A stretch of DNA of 64,000 nt, from NCBI RefSeq assembly GCF_900111125.1, contig NZ_FOGE01000008.1, forward strand, positions 1 through 64,000. The letters are read 5' to 3'. Both the position numbers and the translations under genes were made by a program. This document shows positions 27,341-34,760 of the stretch, in pieces (within the stretch, counting starts at the first letter, position 1; the number at the start of each line of letters is the position of its first letter). This DNA is from Sphingobium sp. YR768. Lineage in GTDB: Bacteria; Pseudomonadota; Alphaproteobacteria; Sphingomonadales; Sphingomonadaceae. The notes beneath the pieces were generated by a model. It was not told the DNA's origin. It was given only the letters and a program-made list of their open reading frames with translations, and made no database searches.

Positions 27341-27364
27341 ATGATCATCCAAACAATCGAATTT
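27341..27364 (+). promoter_or_regulatory. Shared regulatory element, copy B (CCAAACAATCGA)
   Basis: ATGATC (27341-27346), two bases, CCAAACAATCGA (27349-27360), then ATTTT: the same order of blocks as at 19456-19479. Located between the NodD-like regulator gene and the monooxygenase operon, about 60 bases before the TTG start. Candidate binding site for that regulator. Confidence 0.5.
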
Positions 27365-27421
27365 TGATATTTTTTTTCGACGCTAGACTTGCCCCCACAG
27401 GATAAGGGTGGAGAGCGAAGT

Positions 27422-28537
27422 TTGGACGCGCAGCGCATTCTCGTCATCGGTGGTGGCATTGGCGGACTGACCGCCGCAATCGCGCTTCGCGCGAGAGGCC
27501 ATGAGGTCGACGTCATCGAGCGTGACCCGGACTGGTCGGTCTATGGCGTGGGTATCATCCAGCAGTCCAATGTCGTGCGAGCCATGAGCGCGCTTGGCCT
27601 CCTGGACGATTATCTGTCAGCGGGCGTTGGCTTTGATGCGGTAGAGATATTTCTCCCCGACGGCACGATGGTCGCGCGCGTACCCTCGCCGCGTCTTGTG
27701 GAGGGCAAACCCGCAAATGTCGGCATTGGTCGTCGCGCGCTGCACAAGGTACTGGGCGACCGTGCGTTGGCGAGCGGCGCCACTGTAAGCCTTGGTGTGA
27801 TCGCCGAGACGATCGTTGACGATGGCAACGGCGTGGACGTGCGATTTTCCGATGCAACGGCGCAGCGCTACGATCTGGTCATCGGCGCCGACGGGGTCTA
27901 TTCGCAGACGAGGTCGGCGCTGTTTCCCGAGGCGCCCGAGCCGCAGTTTACCGGCCAGGCCGTATGGCGTTACAATTTCCCGCGGCCCACAGGACTCGAT
28001 GCGCTTCAGGTCTATAATGGGCGAACCGGGGTTGGGCTTGTCCCGATCTCGAGCACCCTTATGTATATGTATGTGACAACGCCCGAGCCGGATAATCCGC
28101 GTTATCCAAGGGAAGGCCTGGCCGCCACCATGCGTGGCAAACTGACAGAAACCGCTCCTGCCATCCGCGCGCTTGCCGAGCAGATCATAGATGATGACGG
28201 CGTGGTCTACCGCCCGCTCGAAGGACTGCTGGTCGAGGGTCCATGGCATAAGGGCCGGGTAGTCCTGCTGGGTGACGCCGTACACGCGACGACGCCGCAT
28301 CTGGGACAGGGCGCCGGCATGGCGATCGAGGACAGCCTGGTGCTGGCCGACGAATTGTCGCGTCATCACGATCTGGACACAGCCTTCACCGCCTATCGTG
28401 ACAGGCGTTTCGAGCGCTGCGCCTATATCGTGCGCGAAAGCCTGGCGATCTGCCACGGCCAGATTGGGCGAGGTCCGCCGGTCGACAATGCCAAGGCCAC
28501 CCATGCCATGTTCGAGATCGTCGCGCAGCCCATCTGA
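27422..28537 (+). CDS. FAD-dependent aromatic monooxygenase (PHBH-like; possible flavonoid hydroxylase)
   Basis: A class A flavoprotein hydroxylase of 371 aa. I chose the TTG at 27422 because GGTGGAGAG precedes it and the Rossmann strand follows at once (QRILVIGGGIGGLTAAIAL). Other landmarks are the DG motif DLVIGADGVYSQTR (about residues 150-163) and the FAD ribityl-binding VVLLGDAVHATTPHLGQGAG (about 280-300). The enzyme would hydroxylate a phenolic ring using NAD(P)H and oxygen, preparing it for extradiol cleavage by the next gene. The naringenin pathway of Herbaspirillum uses an enzyme of this class (FdeE) followed by an extradiol dioxygenase (FdeC), the same order as here. The exact substrate is unproven. 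First gene of a six-gene operon. Confidence 0.85.
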   Translation: MDAQRILVIGGGIGGLTAAIALRARGHEVDVIERDPDWSVYGVGIIQQSNVVRAMSALGLLDDYLSAGVGFDAVEIFLPDGTMVARVPSPRLVEGKPANVGIGRRALHKVLGDRALASGATVSLGVIAETIVDDGNGVDVRFSDATAQRYDLVIGADGVYSQTRSALFPEAPEPQFTGQAVWRYNFPRPTGLDALQVYNGRTGVGLVPISSTLMYMYVTTPEPDNPRYPREGLAATMRGKLTETAPAIRALAEQIIDDDGVVYRPLEGLLVEGPWHKGRVVLLGDAVHATTPHLGQGAGMAIEDSLVLADELSRHHDLDTAFTAYRDRRFERCAYIVRESLAICHGQIGRGPPVDNAKATHAMFEIVAQPI

Positions 28538-28569
28538 GGCGCGTATCATTTTCCCTGGAGTTTTTTGTC

Positions 28570-29472
28570 ATGAGCCGTGTCACTGAAATTCGTTATGTCG
28601 GCTATGCCGTCCCTGACCTGGACGCTGAACGCGCCTTCTATGCCGATCAGTGGAAGCTGGTCGATGCCGGAGAGAAGGACGGCATGACTTATTTCGCCGC
28701 TGACGGCGGGGAAGAGGGCTATGTTGTTCGCCTGCGGGCCGCTGCAGACAAGCGCATCGACGTGATTGCGCTGGCGGCTGACAGCCGAGCGGATGTGGAT
28801 GCATTGCACGACCAGGTGGCGGCATCGGGTGCACGCATCATCTTCGCGCCGAAGGATCTCGATACGTTAGGCGGAGGCTATGGATTTCGCTTCTTCTCGC
28901 CCGACGGCCTGCCCTTCGAGATTTCCAGCGACGTCGCCTCGCGTACGGCGCGCGCGCTCAGCCGTTGGGAGGGCGTTCCCCAGAAGATCAGCCACATCGT
29001 GCTCCATTCCCCTGACCACAAGGCGATGGTCCAGTGGTTCTGCGACGTGCTGGGGTTCAAAGTCAGCGACTGGCTTGGTGATTTCATGTGCTTCCTGCGC
29101 TGCAATTCAGCGCATCACCGCATGGCGATCCTGCCCGGGCCGCCCTGCCTCAACCATGTCGCCTATGACATGCTGAGCGTCGACGACATGATGACCGGGA
29201 TCAACAGATTGAAGCAGAAGGGGACCGACATCCGCTGGGGGCCGGGCCGGCATACCGCTGGCAACAATACCTTCAGCTATTTTACCACACCCGCAGGCTT
29301 TGCGGTCGAATATACCTCGGAACTGGAGGAGGTGGACTTTGAGAGCCATGAGGCCAAGGTCCATGTGCCTGGCCCCAAGGTGATGGATCAGTGGGGTATT
29401 GGCGTGGGCGGCCCGCAGACCATGCCGCACCCAGAGGCCGATACAGGCCTGTTCCAGGCAGCAGAAGCTTGA
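28570..29472 (+). CDS. Extradiol ring-cleavage dioxygenase, vicinal-oxygen-chelate type
   Basis: A 300-aa two-domain extradiol dioxygenase. The N-terminal module (VGYAVPDLDAERAFYAD) has lost its metal site. The C-terminal module carries the iron ligands His142 in KISHIVLHSP, His196 in CLNHVAYDM and Glu247 in AVEYTSELEE. Tyr249 lies close by and HTAGNNTFSYF supplies second-sphere residues. It would open a catechol-type ring next to the hydroxyl pair, giving a yellow meta-cleavage product. Length and layout match the 2,3-dihydroxybiphenyl dioxygenase superfamily. It follows the FAD monooxygenase by 32 bases and precedes hydrolases that fit cleavage-product processing. The fde comparison is a hypothesis. 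Confidence 0.88.
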   Translation: MSRVTEIRYVGYAVPDLDAERAFYADQWKLVDAGEKDGMTYFAADGGEEGYVVRLRAAADKRIDVIALAADSRADVDALHDQVAASGARIIFAPKDLDTLGGGYGFRFFSPDGLPFEISSDVASRTARALSRWEGVPQKISHIVLHSPDHKAMVQWFCDVLGFKVSDWLGDFMCFLRCNSAHHRMAILPGPPCLNHVAYDMLSVDDMMTGINRLKQKGTDIRWGPGRHTAGNNTFSYFTTPAGFAVEYTSELEEVDFESHEAKVHVPGPKVMDQWGIGVGGPQTMPHPEADTGLFQAAEA

Positions 29473-29489
29473 ATAGGGAAGTATAAGCC

Positions 29490-30647
29490 ATGGCTCTGTT
29501 TGAATATTTCCCAAATTATATCTGGAACCTGTCGGTTGCGATCGCGATGGAAAGCGGCGCGCAGATGGGTGAAATCATTGATATGTGCCAGCCGATCAGG
29601 GAGGCTGCGGCCAGTGGCGCGGACGCTGGAACCCCGCAATTCATGGCGCAATGGGCGGCGATGGGCGACAAGCTGATCGCCCTGGCGCAGGAGGATGAGG
29701 CGAAAGGACGGGCCTTTTCGGCCTCGAACAAACTCGAGCGCGCTGCTCTCTACTTGATTACGGCCGAGCGGATGCAAGGCCATGGACATCCTGGCCGAAA
29801 GGACACTTATGCCAGAGCGCTTGGCGCTTTCGAGAAGTCCGGGAAGCTGGGTGCTCTGAACCGCGAGCGGGTGGAAATTCCCCTTGGCAGCGGAACGATG
29901 CCGGCGCTCTATTCGCGCGCGCCCGGTGGAGGCCGCAAGCCTGTCGTCGTCTATTGTAACGGTCTCGATAGCTGCAAGGAACTGCTCTACTGGTCGCGCC
30001 TTCCCGAAGCTCTGGCACGGCGCGGGATATCGACATTATGCGTCGACCAGCCCGGGAGCGGCGAAGCACTGCGCCTTCAGGATCTGCCCGTCGATCCGCA
30101 CAGCGAAAGCTGGGCGGGCAAGGCAGTGGACTGGCTGGAAAGGCAGGATGACGTCGACCCCGCGCGCATTGGCATGACCGGCATTTCGCTGGGCGGCCAT
30201 TTCGCGCCGCGCGCCGTCGCTTATGAACCGCGCTTCGCGAGCGGTGCTGTGTGGGGCGCCAATCATAATTGGGCAGAGGTTCAGCAAAAGCGGCTGAACC
30301 GTGAGGGCGAGAATCCGGTGCCCCATTATTGGGCGCATGTCATGTGGGCGTTCGGCGCCAGCGACATGGAGGATTTCCACGCGAAGAGCGCGGACATGAA
30401 TCTGAACGGGCATATGGACCGTATCACCGTGCCCTTCCTCGTTACCCATGGCGCGAAGGATCGGCAAATCAGCCTGTCCTATGCCGACGATCTCTACGAC
30501 CAGCTCATCAATTCTCCCCGGCGCGAAAAGGTGATCTTCACCGATCGCGAAGGCGGCGTGGAGCATGTCGGCGCTGACAATATGGCCTATGGACGTGACA
30601 CCATCGCCGACTGGTTCGCCGAAACGCTGGGTGGACATAGTGCATGA
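29490..30647 (+). CDS. Alpha/beta hydrolase of the DHPON-hydrolase/FrsA-like type
   Basis: A 385-aa hydrolase with an all-helical N-terminal cap (about 1-120) and a C-terminal alpha/beta fold. The nucleophile elbow is GMTGISLGGHFAPR (GxSxG), the oxyanion segment VVVYCNGLDSCKELLYW, an Asp region HGAKDRQISLSYAD and the catalytic His region GGVEHVGADNMAYG. This cap-plus-core layout is that of C-C bond hydrolases such as 2,6-dihydroxypseudooxynicotine hydrolase. In this operon it would split the product of the preceding extradiol dioxygenase. It starts at ATG 29490 with AGGGAAG upstream and overlaps the next gene by 4 bases. Confidence 0.82.
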   Translation: MALFEYFPNYIWNLSVAIAMESGAQMGEIIDMCQPIREAAASGADAGTPQFMAQWAAMGDKLIALAQEDEAKGRAFSASNKLERAALYLITAERMQGHGHPGRKDTYARALGAFEKSGKLGALNRERVEIPLGSGTMPALYSRAPGGGRKPVVVYCNGLDSCKELLYWSRLPEALARRGISTLCVDQPGSGEALRLQDLPVDPHSESWAGKAVDWLERQDDVDPARIGMTGISLGGHFAPRAVAYEPRFASGAVWGANHNWAEVQQKRLNREGENPVPHYWAHVMWAFGASDMEDFHAKSADMNLNGHMDRITVPFLVTHGAKDRQISLSYADDLYDQLINSPRREKVIFTDREGGVEHVGADNMAYGRDTIADWFAETLGGHSA

Positions 30648-31072
30648 CATTGCCGGCTGTGATCGTCCGTGAAACGGTGATCAGCATGGTGATCAACAGC
30701 ATGATCAGCGTTGGCGTATTTCTGCTGCTCTTCGGCATCGATCGCCCCGTGTCACCTACAGCGTTGGGATGGGACTTCCTTCCGCAGTCTTTCATGATTG
30801 CCCTGATGGGCACTATGGTGCCTGCCGTCCTGCTTCGTAAGCGTCTTGGAACCAGCCTGGGCCAGATCCTGCTATGCTCACTCACGATCGCGATCGCAGC
30901 CACCGTGATCTTCGGCGGTTTGGCTGACGCCCTCATGCACAGGCTGTTCGCAGGATCGATTGCGGCGGACCAGGCCTTGCTCCTCAAGCTGGGCTACGGC
31001 GCGGCCCTTGCTGCCATCGTAACCCCCACCGCCTTGCTTATCCATGCGCGTAAATCAGGAAGTCCGACATGA
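30644..31072 (+). CDS. Small four-helix membrane protein of unknown function
   Basis: I do not recognise the family. The 142-aa protein has four predicted membrane helices at about 9-30 (VISMVINSMISVGVFLLLFG), 48-64, 72-97 and 108-133, with short loops and few charged residues. Its ATG overlaps the stop of the alpha/beta hydrolase and its own stop overlaps the start of the cyclase gene (ATGA on both sides), so it is firmly part of the aromatic operon. A carrier, a channel subunit or a tether for pathway enzymes are all possible. Nothing in the sequence decides between them. Confidence 0.7.
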   Translation: MTLPAVIVRETVISMVINSMISVGVFLLLFGIDRPVSPTALGWDFLPQSFMIALMGTMVPAVLLRKRLGTSLGQILLCSLTIAIAATVIFGGLADALMHRLFAGSIAADQALLLKLGYGAALAAIVTPTALLIHARKSGSPT

Positions 31073-31848
31073 CCCGCACATTCATCGATCTGTCGATCAC
31101 GCTGGATAATGACGTCGTATCCGACCCACCCTTCATGCGGCCCAAAATCACCTATGAGACGCATCAGGACACGGTGAAGGAGCTGCAGCATTTCTTCCCC
31201 GGCGTGACGGCGGAGCAGACGCCAGGTGGCGAGGGCTTTGCAGCGGCGGAATGGGTGACGCTGACCACCCATAACGGCACACATCTGGACGCGCCCTATC
31301 ATTTTTCGCCCACGATGGACGGCGGAGAGCGTGCGATCACGATCGACGAGGTGCCGCTCGACTGGTGCTTCCGTCCCGGCGTGAAGCTGGACTTCCGGCA
31401 CTTTCCCGATGGCTATGTCGTGACGGCGAGTGATGTGGAGGCGGAACTCACGCGCATCGGCCACGACCTTCAACCGCTCGACATCGTGCTGGTGAATACG
31501 GCAGCGGGCAAGGCGCTCGGCCGACCCGACTTCGTCAATGTGGGCTGCGGCATGGGCTATGAGGCGACCATCTATCTGACGTCACGCGGCGTCCGCGTCA
31601 CCGGCACCGACGCCTGGAGCTGGGATGCGCCGTTCAGCTATACCGCAGAGAAGGTCAAGGAAACGGGCGACACCTCGCTCATCTGGGAAGGCCATAAGGC
31701 GGGGCGGGACATCGGCTATTGCCACCTCGAAAAGCTGCATAATCTCGAAGCGCTGCCCGGCAACGGCTTCACCGTCAGTTGCTTCCCGCACAAGATCAAG
31801 GGCGCGTCGGCCGGCTGGACCCGCGCCGTCGCCATCATCGAGGAATAG
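31069..31848 (+). CDS. Cyclase family metal-dependent hydrolase (kynurenine-formamidase-like)
   Basis: A 259-aa protein of the cyclase/KynB superfamily, recognised by the manganese/zinc motif THNGTHLDAPYHFSP (HxGTHxDxPxH, about residues 65-79). FIDLSITLDNDV stands at the N-terminus, and DIVLVNTAAGKALG, GVRVTGTDAWSWD and LEALPGNGFTVSCFP toward the end. Such enzymes hydrolyse amides, lactones or ring-cleavage intermediates. Its position between the C-C hydrolase and the FAH-fold gene fits hydrolysis of a lactone or chain intermediate from ring cleavage. True kynurenine formamidase is unlikely because no other tryptophan-kynurenine genes accompany it. Confidence 0.85.
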   Translation: MTRTFIDLSITLDNDVVSDPPFMRPKITYETHQDTVKELQHFFPGVTAEQTPGGEGFAAAEWVTLTTHNGTHLDAPYHFSPTMDGGERAITIDEVPLDWCFRPGVKLDFRHFPDGYVVTASDVEAELTRIGHDLQPLDIVLVNTAAGKALGRPDFVNVGCGMGYEATIYLTSRGVRVTGTDAWSWDAPFSYTAEKVKETGDTSLIWEGHKAGRDIGYCHLEKLHNLEALPGNGFTVSCFPHKIKGASAGWTRAVAIIEE

Positions 31849-31852
31849 AAAC

Positions 31853-32812
31853 ATGCGATTGGCTACGATGGAAAACGGCGCCCCCGACGGACAGTTGATC
31901 GTCGTCTCGCCCGATGCCAAGCGCTATCTTCTTGCCTCAGCTGTGGCCTGCACGCTGCAAGAGGCTCTCGAGACATGGGCATCGGCAAAGCCGGGCCTGC
32001 AAGAGCTTGCATCTCGCCTGACCGATGGGGAAGGTGAAGAGTTGGAAGGACACCGGCTGCTCGCCCCCCTTCCCCGCGCATGGCAATGGCTCGATGGTTC
32101 TGCCTTTCCTCAGCACGGCACGCTGATGCAGAAGGCATTCAACCTGCCGCCGATCGAGACGGATCGACCGCTCATGTATCAAGGTCTTTCCGATCGGTTC
32201 CTGGCCGGACATGTCGATGTGATCCTGCCCAGCGAAGCGGATGGAATAGATTTTGAGGGAGAGTTTGGCGTCGTTACAGACGCTGTTCCGATGGGAACGT
32301 CAGCCAAGGACGCTTTGGCTCATGTGAAACTGATCCTTCTAATCAATGATTGGTCCTTGCGTGCTATCGCCCCTCTAGAAATGAAAACGGGCTTTGGCTG
32401 GGTTCAGGCCAAGCCTGCTTGCTCGGTTGCCCCTTACGCTTTGACGCCCGACGATCTGGGCAGCGCCTGGATTGATGGCCGCGTTAATTTGCCGTTGGAA
32501 GTTCGGCTGAACGGGCAGTGGTTCGGCCATCCCAATGGCGGGGAGATGCAGTTTGGATTTCATGACTTGATCGCCCATGCCGCGCGTACGCGCCACCTTG
32601 TAGCTGGAACGATCATCGGATCGGGAACGGTTTCGAACGCCAACTATGATGTGGTGGGATCCTGCTGCCTTTCAGAAAGACGGGCAATCGAAGCGATCGA
32701 AACAGGCTCTGCAAAAACGCCCTTCATGCATTTTGGCGATCATGTGCAGATGGAGGTTGCAGGCCCTTACTTCGGCCCGATCAGCCAGAAAATCAGAGGG
32801 TCTCATATTTGA
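31853..32812 (+). CDS. Fumarylacetoacetate hydrolase (FAH) family protein
   Basis: A 319-aa enzyme with start at ATG 31853, four bases after the cyclase stop; a longer in-frame reading overlaps the cyclase and is rejected. FAH-fold landmarks are GIDFEGEFGVVTDAV with the acidic metal ligands, LILLINDWSLRAI, GFGWVQAKPACSVAP, and VAGTIIGSGTVSNANY. Members hydrolyse or hydrate 2,4-dioxo and 2-hydroxy-dienoate products of ring cleavage. It closes the six-gene operon. In the C-terminal half, GDHVQMEVAGPYFGPISQKI corresponds to the family's active-site closing region. It is not close to the fumarylpyruvate hydrolase at 54348, so the two are not interchangeable copies. Confidence 0.87.
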   Translation: MRLATMENGAPDGQLIVVSPDAKRYLLASAVACTLQEALETWASAKPGLQELASRLTDGEGEELEGHRLLAPLPRAWQWLDGSAFPQHGTLMQKAFNLPPIETDRPLMYQGLSDRFLAGHVDVILPSEADGIDFEGEFGVVTDAVPMGTSAKDALAHVKLILLINDWSLRAIAPLEMKTGFGWVQAKPACSVAPYALTPDDLGSAWIDGRVNLPLEVRLNGQWFGHPNGGEMQFGFHDLIAHAARTRHLVAGTIIGSGTVSNANYDVVGSCCLSERRAIEAIETGSAKTPFMHFGDHVQMEVAGPYFGPISQKIRGSHI

Positions 32813-33019
32813 TGGTGGCGAAAAGCGCTTCTGCAAACATCCAGGCAACCTGCTGCCCCTGCTCCATACTGGCAAGTCGCTAGCCTATTGCGATCTGGTC
32901 CATGGGAGCTGTGGGAAAACCAACACCAGCACGAGCCTCATTCAGGTCAATCCAACGACTTTATGTTGATTTCGGTATTCAAACTAGCGGCTTGGTAGAC
33001 TTGCCTTGAGCTTCCGGCA

Positions 33020-33913
33020 TCATGTCGAACTTGCTAAAAATGAACGCAAGATCGATTGACGCGCGCTTGCCGTGCGCGGATTTCGCAGCGCACTTGGTGC
33101 CCAGACGAGCCGGTAAATATTCTCGGGCGGATCTTGCGGACCGTTGATGATGGCAAGCTTTCCCTCGGCTAGGCACGCGGTGCAGAAATATTCAGGCAGG
33201 ACAGTCCAGCCGTAACCGCTTGCTGCCAGGGTTCTGAGGGAATGCAGATTATGCCCGATGAAATCGGGAGCGCGGGCGGATGCCCTGAGACCCTGGGCAT
33301 CAAGCCAACTTCCAATGGTGGGCCAGCGAAAACTGTGCGTGAGCACTGGCATCTCGTCCAGGGCTGACTGGAGATCCACTGCGTCATTCATATGCGCGGC
33401 GATCTGCGGACTGGCAACAGCAAGTAGGCGTTGCTTGAGGATGACCTGACTATGGAGACGCTTGTCGGACACATCATATCCCGCGATACCAATATCTGCT
33501 GTCCCATCCAGCAAGCGCTCCTCTAACTGGCCAGGTCCGGCGGCATGGAGGCGCACCAGCATCCCATCTTTCAAAATACCCGCCAGCATCGGTGTTAGAT
33601 ACTCCGATAGAAAGTCGCTCTGGCCAATAATCTGGATAGCCCCCGACAGTTCTGCCGAGCGCGCGCGAGCAGAAGCCAGCGCAATCTCAGCGCTATCAAG
33701 ATGATCACCCAGATCAGCAGCAAGATCATGGGCTGCAGAGGTGGGTGAGACGCCTTGTCCGGTGCGCTCGAAAAGAGGGCGGCCGATCGCCTCTTCCAGT
33801 CCGGCGATGTGTTGCGATACTCCTGGTTGCGACATTGCCAGAGTACGTGCAGCCGCGCTTATCGACCGGTGGCGATAGACTTCGATGAAGGTACGCAAGC
33901 GCTGAAGTGACAT
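33020..33913 (-). CDS. LysR-type transcriptional regulator
   Basis: A 297-aa regulator starting at 33913 behind GGAGCAGTC; the 21-codon longer frame was rejected. The helix-turn-helix is at about 16-35 (HRSISAAARTLAMSQPGVSQHI), and the effector domain spans about 90-290. The recognition helix and general sequence differ clearly from the NodD-like protein at 26426. It is convergent with the aromatic operon and divergent from the FAD dehydrogenase complex at 34149, so it may control the latter. An 18-bp palindrome lies directly upstream of its ribosome binding site. Confidence 0.86.
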   Translation of the reverse strand: MSLQRLRTFIEVYRHRSISAAARTLAMSQPGVSQHIAGLEEAIGRPLFERTGQGVSPTSAAHDLAADLGDHLDSAEIALASARARSAELSGAIQIIGQSDFLSEYLTPMLAGILKDGMLVRLHAAGPGQLEERLLDGTADIGIAGYDVSDKRLHSQVILKQRLLAVASPQIAAHMNDAVDLQSALDEMPVLTHSFRWPTIGSWLDAQGLRASARAPDFIGHNLHSLRTLAASGYGWTVLPEYFCTACLAEGKLAIINGPQDPPENIYRLVWAPSALRNPRTASARQSILRSFLASST

Positions 33914-33920
33914 GACTGCT

Positions 33921-33938
33921 CCATAAATTATTTTATGG
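33921..33938. promoter_or_regulatory. Perfect-arm palindrome CCATAAA-N4-TTTATGG upstream of LysR gene
   Basis: Seven-base arms CCATAAA (33921-33927) and TTTATGG (33932-33938) around TTAT, placed just upstream of the ribosome binding site of the LysR gene and in the spacer divergent from the dehydrogenase operon. Candidate autoregulatory operator. The rest of 33914-34148 shows no gene. Confidence 0.45.
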
Positions 33939-34148
33939 GCGTTCACCAGAACCGTTGTGGGTCGAATAAGAAACATTTTGTTACAGAGCGCCGCGAGAGC
34001 AGCGCGCTCGCAGCATTTTCACCGGGTTCAAGATCGCCTCAAGCGAGATTTGTGATCTTGGGAGCAAGTGCACGTCCGCACGATATCAATTTCATTATAT
34101 GCCGCGGGCAACGGTCTGTCGCCTGCCGGCAGTTGGAGGCATTGTGGC

Positions 34149-34760
34149 ATGGCAGTTGAAGCCCAATTGACGCTTTTGGATGAGGGCGACGCGCTCACAA
34201 TATCAAGGCGAGCCTTTGCTGCCGGCCTTGCCATAACTGCTTTTCTAACGGCTTGCAGCCAGCCTTCCAACATGCAGCAAGCAGGCGCGCAGACCTTCGC
34301 AGTTCCAGACCCTGGCTTCCTGGCACTTTCGAAGGCGCTCACGGGTCACCCGGACCTGGACGAGATTATCGCAGCGCGGACCTCCCAGGCTTTGCGTGAA
34401 CTCTTCCCTAATCTTGCAACGAAGATCGCACCACTCACTGCGCTGGCAAAGCAATATGATCGTCCCAAGGATCTGCTCGATGCCGCAATTCGTTCGGGCG
34501 CAGGGGAAGCCGCGCTCGCGATCGTGGCTGCCTGGTACACCGGGACCGTGGGCACCGGGCAGACCGCGCAATCAATCGCCTACGCTGATGCGCTCATGAA
34601 CCGCCCCGTTTCCGACGCGCTCTTCCCCCCTACCTACCAAATGGGGGGACCTGGATGGTGGACGGCCGCGCCTCCTCCTGTTGCGCCCTCCTCTCCCCTC
34701 ACCTCCTCCAATCCCGGCCTGTCTACCAGCCGACCGTCCAGCTCCAGAAAGCCCAACTGA
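34149..34760 (+). CDS. Small subunit of membrane FAD sugar/polyol dehydrogenase (FAD-SLDH family)
   Basis: A 203-aa protein starting at ATG 34149. A twin-arginine signal (ISRRAFAAGLAITAFLTAC, about residues 17-35) with a lipobox-like end is followed by the conserved family block YADALMNRPVSDALFPPTY, then QMGGPGWWTAAPPP. In these complexes the small subunit escorts the folded FAD subunit through the Tat system. The last 25 residues are a Pro/Ser-rich tail not typical of the family. Its stop overlaps the start of the catalytic subunit by one base (TGATG). Homologous complexes include FAD glucose, fructose, sorbitol and glucoside-3 dehydrogenases; the substrate here is not resolved. Confidence 0.85.
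   Translation: MAVEAQLTLLDEGDALTISRRAFAAGLAITAFLTACSQPSNMQQAGAQTFAVPDPGFLALSKALTGHPDLDEIIAARTSQALRELFPNLATKIAPLTALAKQYDRPKDLLDAAIRSGAGEAALAIVAAWYTGTVGTGQTAQSIAYADALMNRPVSDALFPPTYQMGGPGWWTAAPPPVAPSSPLTSSNPGLSTSRPSSSRKPN

Noticed and set aside
31069..31848. True kynurenine formamidase
   Set aside because: No tryptophan-kynurenine genes are nearby and the gene is embedded in a ring-cleavage operon; the family is broad.
31625..31852. Upstream extension of the FAH-family gene
   Set aside because: It would overlap the cyclase gene by over 200 bases; its composition is a shadow and ATG 31853 follows the stop by four bases.
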